A stretch of DNA of 64,000 nucleotides from Entomortierella parvispora. Taxonomy: Eukaryota; Mortierellomycota; Mortierellomycetes; Mortierellales; Mortierellaceae. The stretch spans positions 2,170,001 through 2,234,000 of the forward strand of contig OY752149.1 of NCBI GenBank assembly GCA_963573315.1, read 5' to 3'. The translations under genes were made by a program, and so were the position numbers. Under the pieces are notes generated by a model that ran no database searches, was not told where the DNA came from, and saw nothing but the letters and a program-made list of their open reading frames with translations. The first letter of the stretch is position 1. Every line of letters begins with the position of its first letter. This document shows, piece by piece, positions 11,640 to 25,518 of the stretch.

Positions 11640-12923
11640 AAGATGGTCGACCTCTGTCCAGAAGATGCGTATACCTTTGTGGTGTGTTGCGGTGCGAAGA
11701 GAGGATGTGTCATTTGAAATTTTGGGAAGATTTTATCCTGAAAATTGTGTGGCTGATTCTCGTGCAGGTTTGGTGTGGAGGATAAAATGGCGCATGCACT
11801 TGTGGCGGTCGACTGCGGCTCCTTGCGGTCAGCTGTGGCGCCTTGCCGGAACGTCCGAGAAGGGTTCTTCCTTGTGTGCAATACTCTAAAGAGTCTCCGG
11901 GACCAAGACACCTGAATCGACACCACTGAATCTCTGAGCCAGCGGATAACATGTCCAGTGTGGTCCTACGAAGACTGCTCACAAAGAGGAGGAGCCCCCC
12001 CCCCCCCAGCCGCTCATATCGTCAAGTTCGACGCGTAAATGGATAACCGCTTGTGGGATAGAACCCTCTTCATGACCGATTCTTAGGTAACCCCATCAAG
12101 TTCACGCCCAGAGTCTGCATTCAGTTTGTAATGCCACGCCAGTATGCGCCTGTACCTCAGCACTAACATGCTCACGTTGACCATTTGGTATATAGTCACT
12201 TCTCGGATCGACTCGCGTCTCCCCTCTGTCCCCCTCACCTCGAACCGCAAACCACACTAGTCTCTGTTCTATCTCTCCTTTTTTTGCTTCCGCGTTCCGT
12301 GGGTACCCAGGTCATCTGTGGATTCTGGTTTCTTGCTGCATCAGCAGGATCCCCCCGTCCATTCCATCCACCCTTCCGCACGCTAAAGCTTCTTAAGTTT
12401 GAGTCGGGTTTCCACTGTGACGATGGCAATTTAAACCTCGAGCTCCGCATTATCAGTCAATAGCAGCAAATCCTGGAGTAGACACCTGTCTTCGTCCACA
12501 GCTTCGGTTTCAACCTTGGCGGCCATATCATCGATCATCTTTTCCTCTGACGCTGCCTTGGTCACCTCGACGTCCTTGCTCTTCGCTGAGGCAGCCTTCC
12601 GACTATGAGCCAGCTCTTTGAGTGCGTGCACCTTGTGAACCTTGAGTCACACCCATGGTGACTGCTGGATTCACGATGCTTGCGAACCACACTCTGAATG
12701 GAATGCGCTGGTTCCGTAAGGAGACCAACTTTTCCCTTTTTCGTGCATCACCGACGCCTAAAAGACGCGGATAAATTGAAGGCAAAAAAAGACGCGGATG
12801 AATGACGACCAATGAATGACGACCAATGAATATCCGTGCGCGAAATAATTTAATTCAGCTTTCTAGTTTCTACTCGACACTTCATTCATCTATCTGCTCG
12901 ACGGTCCTCACGTACCGCTCTTC
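11640..12923. other. intergenic with poly-C tract and coding-like fragments
   Basis: A poly-C run lies at about 11996-12007. On the minus strand at 12431-12650 a frame encodes a charged segment (KVHALKELAHSRKAAS, KDVEVTKAASEEKM) that looks like a protein C-terminus, but I found no upstream exons. A 14-bp direct repeat (ATGAATGACGACCA) occurs twice at about 12799-12826. No complete gene is supported. Confidence 0.4.
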
Positions 12924-13348
12924 ATGTCCGATATTCGCCCTGAAGAAATCAAGCAGGCCTTTGCCCTCTTTGACCCACAGAACACTGGCAGGATCGAACC
13001 TCACGCCTTCCAAGACTTCTTGAACGTAAGTAACTCGTCTATTCTTGGCCGTCCAAGATAGCTGACCTACTTCCGCACCGCCCCACTTCACGCCACTGCC
13101 TTCCCTCTCTCTCTTCCGGCCTATGTTCATTGTTTCACAGACTAACTTTCTACCTCTGTATATCTTCCTCACACTTTTCTTTCCAGATCTTGACCGACGA
13201 AGAACTGAAATCCACAATCTGTATCCCAACTCAGTCTCTTACTCTGAAGCAGTTCTCTGAGTTTATGAACAAGTACTACGAGGATGGCTACAAGGACCCT
13301 GAGGAGCCCTATTGCCGCGCCTTCATATCCATTCCAAAGATGCCTTAG
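12924..13348 (+). CDS. small EF-hand-like protein
   Basis: ATG 12924; exons 12924-13025 and 13187-13348 join in phase 0 (donor GTAAGT, acceptor TTTCCAG) into 87 residues. The N-terminus (EEIKQAFALFDPQNTGRIE) has the helix-loop start of a calmodulin-type EF-hand with a loop of the form D-x-Q-x-T-G-x-I-E. Position 12 of the loop is Ala rather than Glu, so calcium binding is doubtful. The second half (LTDEELKS, LKQFSEFMNKYYEDG) is helical and acidic. The protein is about half the length of calmodulin, so it may be a light-chain-like adaptor or a truncated copy. Splice sites and phase support expression. Function unknown. Confidence 0.5.
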
Positions 13349-14228
13349 ATCATGTCTCTTCTCAAGAGCTATATGATGCCCTTGACAACTTACTCCTTGA
13401 CGTCATAGGACGCGGCCTTGGAGGGGACCTCACTGCTAATCAATCGCTTCCATGCGACATGGGTGTTCTCAATGACTTTGAGGGCATAGGCCTTGTTCTT
13501 GGTCGCATCACCAAAGGCGAACTGGTTTGTTGGATATGATAGTGCTTTCACCCTGGAGTTACGAGTAGTGAGGGCCGCGCTAATGAAAACCTCGGTCTTC
13601 ATGTGGAGAAGACAGCCGCTAATCTTCTCCCTCTAACTACCTTTGTTGCGACGACTGAGTTTTAGTGAACCTTACAGGATTTGTCATTTGTTATAACGAA
13701 GAGACGCATTAGTTGATGTTGAACTTTTGGTTTGTGAGATGTGTGGCCCGACCGACGCTTCGTCAATATCCCAATCTTCAACGGTCATAGACACGTTGTC
13801 AAAAAAAAAAAAAAAAAAAAAAAAAAGGTCCTCAGATCACTTAGTTGACAACATCGGTATCGACAAAATCCCGTCAAAGCTTAGCCGCCGGCAACCAGAA
13901 CTTCACGTGGACTCCTCCATGCCTTTGTAAAAGGGCTTCTGAAAACAATCAACACAACCAGTGTTACTCCAATTCTTTAATTCGTTTGCTCATTTCCGAG
14001 ATGTTGGTGGAAATAGGTAGTCTTAACACGCCTTTCAGCAAGATCACGATGTTGAGTTTCGTACTGCATCAAGAAACGGGTGTGCAAGGGTCCCGGGATG
14101 CTTAGTTCTGTTTCAGTAGAAATGTAGGAAATTGTTTTGCCGCTTTACTGGTTTTCGAGCGTTGATATGAATAAGAACGATCGCAAAACGACAGGTGTTG
14201 CGATCTACTGAATAACAGTTCAGTCCGT
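13349..14228. other. intergenic with poly-A run and a minus-strand coding-like fragment
   Basis: At 13390-13545 the minus strand encodes FAFGDATKNKAYALKV and VIENTHVAWKRLISSEV after an acceptor-like CAACCAG-type site, followed by a GTAAGT donor. It vaguely resembles the last part of a metallophosphatase, but this is weak. A 25-plus poly-A run lies at about 13801-13827. Nothing else is convincing. Confidence 0.35.
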
Positions 14229-16276
<2,048 letters not shown>

Positions 16277-18439
16277 GGTCGAGTCTTTGTTTGCATGAAA
16301 GAGGGGTTGCAGAAGAAGAAAGGAAAGAAACTCCCAAAACTCTTTTTGAGCACGGACCGAAGACCGTTTGGTATTAGGACGACGTCACGAAGAGCGCTGG
16401 TGGTGGAACTCAGAGGCCCTTCCTCATTTTGAACAGTTCACTCAGGAAGAACAGCAAGAGCACATTTAGCCGAAACCCCCTTCCTGATCGCCCCAAGAGG
16501 CGAGACAGAGCGTTGGGGGAGCAGTCAAATGACGCGTCTAGGATCTCTTTTCTTCATTGTTCACTGGATGTGAGAAAATGAAGCTATTGCCCTTGTATCT
16601 TGAAGCCCTTAGTTTCTTGTGCACCATTTTGAAAATGTCGGGCCTCGCAGCACTGTCGCAAGCCCCACTCCTTAAGGTACTGTACTCCTTTGAAACACAT
16701 TTTCTTTTGTCACCCGCCCTTTTCCTTTTCCCTTGCGCCTTTTTTTTCTTTTTGTTTTTGTCTTCATCATCGCCAGATCTGTCGCCTCACCATTCTGGGT
16801 TTCCAGTCCAGATCTTGCACTTGTCCCCTCCATCTTCGATTCCCTCGTCTCCATAAACAAAACGGCTTCACTACTGTACTGGTATCCTGAAAGCACCGAG
16901 TTCAATAATAATAATGTGAGCACCGACCAACCCTCCGCAGGCTCCTCAGTCTTTACCTGTCGTCCGACGTCCGAGTCCAGCTTGAGCAGGACTACTGCGC
17001 GGAAGAAAGGATCGCCAGTGGAAACTCGTTGCAAAACAATCTCCTTTACTCGCACAACGTGGATGAACCACCTTGTCTGTCCATCCATGGCACTCTTCCA
17101 CTCGCCTCATGCCCACGTCCACGACTCTGCTACTACTGGACATTTTGGCCTTCAGTGGACTCTCAAAAAAATGAGCTACTCGGCTGCAGTTTGTGAACTG
17201 CGAGAGTCAGGACCAAATCAATAGGACTCTTGCAGCCCCTTCTGATCCCCTCTCAACTCTGGAAGATGGCTACCATGGATTTTGTCGGCCTTACTCTACT
17301 ATATAACCCGTAACGCCATTACACACTTGCGCACCCTCCCTTGAGCACACACCTGTTACAGCTGTCGACGTTGCGCCATCAATATTTTGGCTATATCTTT
17401 GAGCTGCTCTCTTACCCTAGATCAACCACGTTGGACGCGCAGAGACACATGATACTCGTGATGTTGCGGCACCACCGACCCCAGTGGCAAAGAAGATCGC
17501 AGTGTCAGTTCTTGGCCGAAAGGATATGGCCCTACTTAGCAGCCAGAAACCCCATGGATATGGTCGCAGCCTTCAAATAACGTAGACTCTTGTACGTGTA
17601 AACAGAAATGCAGTGACCACCGCTATTCAAGCTCGTATCCGACAATACCCATTGCAGAGTGCCTGATTGAGGAGGTGCTCGATCCTCTTGTCACCTTTTT
17701 TTTTCTCATCGTTCTTGTCAGCCATGGCACTTCAAATGCAGGCCTTACTTCCTGCCTCTCAACATCAACCAAGACTGAGAAAGTCCACAAATAAAAATAA
17801 TGATACTGTTGAGTTTCCTTCGTATTCCTGTCGCAGATGACGATTTAGGCCGAGGTCTTCACCTGATTTCCAGACGAATCATCAAATGGGTGCCAGCTGA
17901 TTTCATCCCGAGCACATCTGGTTCTCAGGTTCAACCATGTTTAAAAACAATTCCTCGAACGAGGACGCCTTTTGTCCTGATGACGCTCCTACATTGTCCT
18001 GAAGACGCTCCTACATTGTGTTGTGACTCTGTGTGCGGCTCTGGACCCATCCTCCTCATCCCATCCACCAACAGCCGCACACCCGCAGCTATGGCGCCTG
18101 CTCCAGCACCTTGGCCAAATCTGTCACTTCTGATATCCTCGTGTGATATGGTCTTGAGTCGAAGAGACGTGATCCAAGCAGGTTCTTCAAATTGCTGCAG
18201 CTATAGACCGCGTTGCTCCGCGAATTGCTCAGTTTCGTAACAGCGATAGCGCATCTTATCTGCACCATGGAAATGAGGAAGGAAAGTGTAGAGTTCACAA
18301 AACAAAACAAAACACACACACTGCTTCGTCGTGGCTTCGGCACCTTTTACTCTCCATGTAGGGGCAGCCACGGTCGTCATGTTCTCATCGTCGAAAGGGG
18401 TTCCGAGTGCTGGGGTCCCAACATGCCCTATTCTCGCCC
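16277..18439. other. long region without a supported gene
   Basis: Includes the enolase upstream region. A possible gene start at 16636 (ATG, residues MSGLAALSQAPLLK, then GTACTG) is followed by coding-like pieces in more than one frame at 16780-17200 that I could not assemble. A 22-bp direct duplication (unit containing GACGCTCCTACATTGT) sits near 17976-18020. No RNA gene seen. Confidence 0.4.
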
Positions 18440-18918
18440 TTAGCAGAGTAGTCGTGCTTCTCTGCGCAAACACTCATCGCAAAGGGCTGCAGTGGTAGTG
18501 TCAGTGGGGCTGAAGTAGGTGCAGTCGATGAGATGGGCTCGTGGTGAGCGACATTCACTGGATGATGGGATGGGGTCGAACATCTGAACGTTGGTACGCC
18601 AGAAGTGGTGGACTCCATCGAGGATGTAGGTCCCAGAAGGGGCCTGTGGGTCGGACATGATGTCTGTGCCTTGCGTGGCTAAGAAGATCAAAGTAAACGG
18701 TCCGAGATTCGGAGTGTTGTTGATAATAGTTCCGGTGGAAGCAATTGCTGTTGAAGAAACCTACAGATGACGGAAGAGAGGTATTGGATGTGAGGCTCGA
18801 GATAGAGAGGGTAATGATTTTCGTGCAAGGAGGAGGCGATAGAAGCAGGACAGAATGGAAGATAGAAGAGGATGGGAATCAGAAGACGGCAATGTCCGAA
18901 GATGAAGTATTTTTTCAT
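18440..18918 (-). pseudogene. possible remnant of a small secreted protein gene
   Basis: At 18918 on the minus strand an ATG starts a signal-peptide-like segment (MKKYFIFGHCRLLIPILFY). Around 18745 an acceptor-like TTCAACAG leads into an open frame to 18440 (TGTIINNTPNLGPFTL, SDPQAPSGTYILDGVHHFW) ending with several Cys. No donor in the right phase was clear, and no family is recognised. The stretch just upstream of the H+-ATPase 3' end may be decayed. Confidence 0.25.
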
Positions 18919-18985
18919 TTGTGTTTTGACGCTCTCTGCAAAAAATTCAACGACTCAACTCTTAAGGCATGGTATAAACCCCTGT

Positions 18986-21900
18986 CTATTGGGTTGAAGC
19001 TTCTTCATTCGAGTTCCCAGCCGCTGTTCTATGTTCTTGCTGCCGTTGCAGATCCTTAATATCCTCTGCTGCATGTTCGCCTGCGATCTCCTTCTCATCA
19101 ATCAGTTCATCCTGGGCTGCGTTCTTGGCCTCCAATTCACGACGTTGCTCTATCTGCGCTTGAGCAGTCTCGGGCGCTCCCTCGGTCTCTCCTTCGGTCT
19201 TTGGCGCTCCGTTCAAGGCCTCGAGCGCCTTTACCATAAGTGTCACCTCGCGAACTCGATCAATTGAATCCCAAACACGCTTTTGTTGAATATTGCGAGC
19301 CTTTCGCTCAGCCAACTTCTTCCGCCTGGCTGGGGTTCGGACAATGGCGGCTGTAAATTCAAACGACCACATTTTAAACATCTGAACCTTGAGGACGTCG
19401 AGTATCATAAAGTAAGCAAATGAAATGAGCAAAATCACGATTGCCTGGGCAACCGGGATCTTCGGCGTCAATCCCCCAAAGACAACCATCAACAGTGCCA
19501 CAATTTGGGTACCAATGATCACGGCAGCAAACAGAAGTGATGGCAGATTCTCCCAAAAGTAACCAGTCAATCTTGTGGCAAAGATCATAAAATGGGGTGC
19601 AGACGAGATATGGAGGTACATAACCGATTCGAGCTTTCGCTGTGACGAGGGTGCATCCAAGGAGACAGGCGCGTAGCCAAAGCACTTCCAAAATACGAAG
19701 AAGTGCGCAAACGACAGCGCCGTAAGGCACACGGCCAGGATGAACGACATGGTTATCAGCTGTCCAATTCGCCATTTGTCGGGGTGGGGCGAGAGTTGGG
19801 CGTTGTCGACCGAAATCACCAGCGTAGCCAGATCGTTAAGGATGCAAATCAATATCAGCAACCTTGCTGGCAAGGCCCAATCGAAGGTCATGACCACAAT
19901 GAAGAAGAACATCAGGAAATGTATGGTGGAGGTAATTCGGTACAGCGCATAGGACCGCATGCGTTGGAAAATGGCGCGGGAAGTCATCAAGCCGTCCACA
20001 ATCGTCGACAGACCAGGGGCTAGAAGGACAATATCGGCAGCCGAACGAGCAGCGTCAGTGCATCCGTGCACAGCAATACCGACGTTGGCTTTCTTAAGGG
20101 CCGGCGCGTCATTGACTCCATCGCCTGTCATGGCCACAATAATTCCACGCTTCTGAAGCAACTCGACCACGCGGTACTTGTGCTCTGGAATCACCTGTGC
20201 AAACCCATCCGCTCGCAGGCAGTGCTCCGTAGCCTCATCTTCGGACTTGTTTGGGTCAACCAGGTGGCTGGCATCAAGGATAACTCGGGTCATACCTAAA
20301 CGATGCGCGACCTCCTTGGCGATAATGAGCTGGTCCCCAGTTACCATTTTTACGTCAACACCCATGTGTTTGCAGCGCGCGATGGTCTCTGCAGAGTCGG
20401 GGCGGGGAGGGTCAATCAAAGCGATCATACCAATTAGTTGGAAATCCTCTATTGACCCAGACCGAGTGCGGGCTACTCCCAGAGCACGAAGACCGCGTCT
20501 CGCCAAAGCGTTTACTGCACGGACGGCGTCGTCATCCCCACCAATGAGGTGGATGATAACTTGAGGAGCGCCTTTAGCCACCTTGAAGATCTCTCCAGTT
20601 TCTACCACGGTGACCGTGGCCTGAGTCAACTTTGTGGCAGGGTTGAAAGGCAAAAAGGATGTGACCTTATAGCCGGGAATATCATGCTTGTGAGTTCGAT
20701 GCTGGAGCAACGGCAATTGTTCCTCCGCTGCAGTCCGGACTGCAAGTTCGATTGGATCATTGGCACCTGCCTCGGCAGCAAGGTAGGAGTAAAGCAGGAT
20801 ATCTTCGGCTGAATATCCGTTGGTAAGATATGGCTCGTCAAAGGTCAGCTCGTTCAAGGTCAGGGTGCCAGTCTTATCAGAACACAGAACCGAAACGGAG
20901 GCCATTTCTTCCACAGCTGTCAGGCGCTTTACAATGACCTTCTTGGCTGCCAGTTGCTTAGCACCGACCGCCATCGTCACGGACATGACCGTTGGGAGAC
21001 CGACAGGGATAGCGGCCACTGTGAGGACAAGAACACGACTGAGGACTGTCAGGAACACCCCGTCTGGCGTCCCATGAAAGTGCACCAGCTGGTAGACCAG
21101 AATGATACCAACAAGAACCACTGTGATCAGGATCAAAAAGTTACCGATGCGGTTGATGACCTTTTGGAAATGACCTTCCTCGACCGTGATCGAGATCAGG
21201 TTGGCAGCGCGGCCGATAAAGGTATTGATACCGGTCTTTGTAACAACAGCCATCTGCTGACCCTGCTTGACGATTGAGGACGAGTAGACGGTGTCTCCTT
21301 TTTTCTTGCTCACGGGCATTGACTCGCCAGTGAGAGCAGACTGATCAATGAGGAGATCTCCTTCTGTGGTCTCGCCAGTGGCGCCGATTCCAAGTAAGCG
21401 ACCATCCGCCGGAGTAATATCTCCTAATCGCAAGACAATAACGTCGCCAGGCACCAACTCGGAGGTATCGAGCTCCACTATATTACCGTTTCGCCAGCAG
21501 CGTGTCTTCAAAGCTAACGTTTGACGCAAGGCATCAAGGGCTGATTCAGCCTTGGCCTCCTCAATAAATCCGATGCTTGCGTTCACTAGCAAGAGCGCGA
21601 GGATAATGCCGAAATCGATCCAGTCCTAAAATATGTTTAGGCGTTCTTGGTAAGCCCGTCCGATGTGTCCATCATGTCAATTACTTGTACACACTTATAT
21701 GATGCCCAAACGCTACCTTGACAACTGCAGAGATAATGCAGGCTACCTCGATTAGGTACGCAATCGGACCTGTAAAGTATCCCAGAAACTTGAGGACTGG
21801 ATTCTTTTTCACTTCCTTGAGCTCATTAGATCCCCACTGAGCTCGCCGCTCTTCAACCTCCTGATCTGTCAGACCATGCGAGGGGTCCGTACCCAGTTGA

Positions 21901-22046
21901 GCTTCAAGCTCGGGTGAAATCTCGTCCTTGTGCTCGTGGTGTACTTGCTCGTCTACTTGAAGGTCCCCGCCTTTACCCGGTTTGATAGCATTGGGCTCGA
22001 GGACGTGGTTGTCTTTGTTTGTAAAAAGTGAGCTTCCGCTGTCCAT
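18986..22046 (-). CDS. PMA1: plasma-membrane H+-transporting P-type ATPase (P3A)
   Basis: ATP-driven proton export that energises the plasma membrane. Exons 21717-22046 and 18986-21625 (minus) join in phase 0 (VVK to DWIDFG) into 989 residues. Motifs in order: TGES (about 209-212, actuator), VAAIPVGLPTV in helix M4, phosphorylation site CSDKTGTLT (Asp about 360), FKVAKGAP (nucleotide domain), DPPRPDS, MVTGD and TGDGVNDAP (about 610-618). Membrane helices M5-M10 follow, then a long charged C-terminal regulatory tail rich in Glu/Gln. The N-terminus is acidic and hydrophilic as in fungal Pma1. Length is slightly above the usual 900-950. The gene appears intact. The CT-rich region upstream (22137-22420) is probably its promoter and leader. 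Confidence 0.95.
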
Positions 22047-23057
22047 TGGCTTAGTTTCGGCGAAATGCGCCGGAGAATTGTCTGGAGTGGAATGAAGCTT
22101 CGAGGGTAAGTGGTTGATCCCTCTCCTTGTAGCAATCTAAGAGAGCGTATTTGTATTCTTCACCTTGAGTAATTTCATGTTTGTCGTACATGGTACTCTG
22201 CAGTAAACCGCACTGAAGTGAAGCAGGGGCGTGGGGCTGTGCGGTTCCGAATGAAAGTCAAACGACGGTTCCGATTGTGACTGTTGGCACCAGTGCAGAC
22301 TGGAAGAGGTCGATGTCCAGAATTCAGAGACGAAAAGGATGAGAAAGGGAAGAGGAGAAGGAGGAGAAGGAGGGAGGGAAAGGGTGCGGAAGAGAAGAAA
22401 GGAAGGCGACGAGAGTAGAACTCGATTTGATGGAAGGGAAGAGATGCATGTGCAACAAAAACATCGAGTTTCATCAATGTCGTCATCGAGGACGAACGAA
22501 CGAAACGAACCAACGATGGTCAAGCGTCTGCTACCATGGTGGCTAACGATGGGAGGGGGACCCCATCGATGGCGATCACGAAAACGGCCGCATTGACCCG
22601 CCCGTGCGCGTGAGACAAAACTAGTGGCCGTTCGGCTAAGACCTCATCAGTGTGTCAGATGCCATGATGAGGTTTTGCCAAATATGCAGACGTTGCACAA
22701 AGCAAACGACCGAGCACTGTTGAGCACAGACAGCTTTTCGGCCAACTACCACAAGAGTTGCGAGGGTGTTCGAAGGTTGACGCTGGTGTGATGCATGTCT
22801 AGTGTGGGGGTGTATTCTGACGTGATTTTTTGGTGCTGCAAGACTAGGCTTGATTCATCCGGTGGAAGTTGGGTGGAAGAAGAGTTGAAATGACTTTACC
22901 CGTATCACTGACTATGTGACTACCAAAAAAAACTACTGATCAATGCAGTCATCACGAACACTACCATGGAAGAAACGAGTTTCTGATTCAGCCACCAGGC
23001 CTGTGAGAAGATCGTTGTCAGGAACGGCAGGACACCCTCCTCCTTTACCCCGAATTG
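22047..23057. promoter_or_regulatory. H+-ATPase upstream region
   Basis: About 1 kb with no supported gene. On the minus strand it is strongly pyrimidine-rich at 22320-22440, typical of highly expressed fungal promoters. Exact control sites are not identified. Confidence 0.4.
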
Positions 23058-24040
23058 ATGGACGAGTACCCATCCATCGCTCAACCCAAGTTTTACGACT
23101 CGATTTTCAAAGCCGACGACCGATTCATTCAATGGACTGACTTCTACCACACCGATGGCATGGCTTACACCCCTCTCCCAGTTCTCCGACATGCGGAAGT
23201 CAAGCTCCCAGATTCCTCAAAGAAGCATGAGAGCGATCTTACCAAGATACAAGGATTTTTCGCCTCCGCAACCAGGCTTCTGGACACTTTCGCCGATGAG
23301 ATCGTGGACTCAGAGAATCGCACCACGAAACTGGGACAACGCACTCTCACCTCCCTCAACACTCTGAGCGTCCTTGCCAGTAACGACGCCAGCGAGGTCA
23401 GTAAGATGCGCATGAAACTCTACACTGACGAACTCGGCCTCAGAGAAGACGACGGTAGAGAGGACGCCCTCATACCTTTGGCTGCTCTCGCAGAACGTAG
23501 GACCCACCAGGAGGTCATCAACAAGACGTACCGCAAGACCACCAAGGATTATGGTTCCAAATCCAAGGACGGAACCAAGAAATCCACCCCTCAGCCAAGC
23601 GATGGAAAACCGGACAAGAAGTCGGATACATCAACGACCAAGGAGAAGAAGAGCGACTATCAGACAGGTCGTAAGACTGACCGCTCTTACAAACCTCAGA
23701 ATTAATTCCAAGCCAGAATACAAGTTAGTCTGCGGATCAGGATCTGACACGGGAAACGGCAAGAAGAAGTCTCACCAGTAGGGGCGAGGCTTCTGAACTA
23801 CAGGAAGCCGTGAGAGAAACTGACGACGTCGAAATGGGTCCAATCAGTCGTCAGCAAGGGTTATACGATAATATTCAACAAACCACCTCCAGTACGACTC
23901 CCGCCAATACACGACCCCTTCACCACCAAGGAGAAGGCGTGATCGATTCAGAAATCGTCGATTTGATCCAAAAGCGCGCGATCGAGGAGTGCAAGGGGAC
24001 TGGATTCCACAGCCGACTACAGCTCGTAAAGTCTTTCTAT
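23058..24040 (+). mobile_element. remnant of a DIRS/Ngaro-like retroelement (ORF1 plus truncated RT)
   Basis: ATG 23058 opens a 215-codon frame ending at 23705. Residues include KFYDSIFKADDRFIQW, LLDTFADEIVDSEN and LNTLSVLASNDASEVSKM, with a Lys/Ser/Thr-rich tail. That layout is like the ORF1 found next to tyrosine-recombinase retroelement RTs in fungi. In the next frame, 23930-24040 encodes VIDSEIVDLIQKRAIEEC and GFHSRLQLV, which matches the N-terminal edge of DIRS/Ngaro-type reverse transcriptases. It stops there, before the catalytic palm. The element is therefore truncated. Assignment rests on family memory of the pre-RT motif; no recombinase is present. Confidence 0.5.
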
Positions 24041-24433
24041 GCATTTGAAGAGGTGTGTTGGTTCAAACACGCATTCCTCCCAGAAGGTCTCATCTAGCCG
24101 CTTGGAGTCGGCGTACGCTTTTATACAGAGATCATACACGGCCCAGTAAGCTTGTCCCGTCACATCTAGAAGAATTGGTTCCGCCAGTTCCAGTTTGTAT
24201 GCCCATTCTCTGAATAGGAGTCCATCGCGAGCGGGTCTCGATAACGCCTTGTTCCTCATCTTCGGTATCTCACGCAACAGGTCTTCGAACTTCCTGACCA
24301 GGAATATGAGAACAATCAAAATATAAGGTTGGTTCCCGCCGTCCATTCTGTCTCGCAGAAGAGTTTTGCGTTCAGCGCTGCGTTCAGCTGGCGTGTCGCG
24401 ACCATGAACATAGGCTCCTGTGGGAAATATCAT
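24017..24433 (-). CDS. unrecognised ORF reading into the retroelement remnant
   Basis: A 138-codon minus-strand frame (start 24433) has good coding character (LVRKFEDLLREIPKMRN, YKLELAEPILLDVTGQAYWAVYDL). Its last residues are antisense to the truncated RT. A TTTCCCACAG acceptor-like site lies right at its start, so it could be a terminal exon rather than a full gene. No family recognised. Confidence 0.3.
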   Translation of the reverse strand: MIFPTGAYVHGRDTPAERSAERKTLLRDRMDGGNQPYILIVLIFLVRKFEDLLREIPKMRNKALSRPARDGLLFREWAYKLELAEPILLDVTGQAYWAVYDLCIKAYADSKRLDETFWEECVFEPTHLFKCIERLYEL

Positions 24434-24756
24434 TGATACAAACCGTGATCCTTGCAGGGGAGGTGAAGTAGCGAGACAAAGACGGGGATCTTTATTCTGG
24501 GTGGCCGTCAGGACAAATAGCCATGAGGGCCATGACTAAATGGCTGCACGTGACCTGATATGGCGCATCCTGTTTTGGGAAACCCACCTTTGCGTTAAGA
24601 ACGACATGAGTTTCTGCAACCTCTCATTGGTATAAAAGTCCCTCGGCTTCTTTTCACTTCAGTATCCATTTTGAAGTATTATTGATACGAACGATGTGTA
24701 CAATGGCTTTCGAGAACACACGCTCTCAAGAGTACAGTGACAGTATGTATGGGGCT
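24434..24756. promoter_or_regulatory. TATA-containing region ahead of the tandem repeats
   Basis: A TATAAAAG box at about 24631-24638 is followed 62-75 bp later by ATGs (24682, 24694, 24703) that open a short frame running into the first tandem unit. It looks like a real core promoter. The transcript it would make is unknown. Confidence 0.35.
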
Positions 24757-25300
24757 CTCAACCTTGCCCTTTTCTTTGCGAGGCGATACTGCAGACCGCT
24801 GGTCGACCAAATTGTGATACCTCGGTATGCGGCCAACTGCTCTCATGCGGTCAGATTAGGCTCATCCCAACCTCGTCTTTTTCTTTGCTGGGTAAAGTGC
24901 TGGTAGACCAGTTGTTCTTACACCTCGGCGGCTATCCAATGTTCTTATGAAGTCAACCATTAAGGCACGTCTCAACCTCATCCTCTTTTGCAGGGTGAAG
25001 AACTGTTGGTGAGTCAATTGTTCCGATATCCCAGTAAGCGGTCATCCACTGATCTCAGAAGTCAGATTATTGGGTGCTTGTCAACCTCGCCCTATTCTTT
25101 GCAGGATGGTGGAATGTTTGTGGAACAATTGCTCTGATACCCCAGTGAGCGGCCACCCAATGTTCTCATGAAATCAGATCAATTGAGGTACGTCTTATCC
25201 TCGCTCTCTTCTTTGCAAGCTAATGGCGTTTTGATAAACCAATTGCTCCGAAACCCGGGAAGCGGCCATCCAATGTTTTCATGAAGTCAGGAGGTATCTA
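24757..25300 (+). repeat. about five diverged tandem units of about 105-115 bp
   Basis: Units start near 24757, 24867, 24973, 25081 and 25196. Each begins with a (C)AACCTCGCCCT-like block and a TTCTTTGCAG-like pyrimidine-plus-AG motif. A CAATTGCTCYGATACC block and AGCGGCCATCCAATG follow, ending with TTCTCATGAAGTCAG. Divergence between units is considerable, so this is an old array. Confidence 0.75.
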
Positions 25301-25518
25301 TACTAAAATGATAGTTATTGGGACAAAGAGACGGGTCCCAGTTGGTCCGACTCAACTCACATAGATATAGGTTAGTTGAGTGGCTCAGCTGGGTTCCTCT
25401 TCGATTACAACTTCATATTACAGAGTGTGCAGCGAAACTACATGGCCGATGTGCAACAATTTGTTATTGTCCGAGATATTATATTATACTCTCTGTTTTT
25501 GTTTACATTACAACGAAA

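Noticed and set aside
16733-17224. 163-codon plus-strand frame with a signal-peptide-like start
   Set aside because: The hydrophobic start comes from a T-rich tract that may be an intron. Later residues switch frames in coding character. No family match, so not called as a gene.
22137-22596. Ser/Leu/Pro-rich ORFs upstream of the H+-ATPase
   Set aside because: They are produced by the pyrimidine-rich promoter or leader and have no coding character.
24757-25300. CRISPR-like array
   Set aside because: The host is eukaryotic, the units are about 110 bp and diverged throughout, and there are no conserved short repeats with unique spacers.
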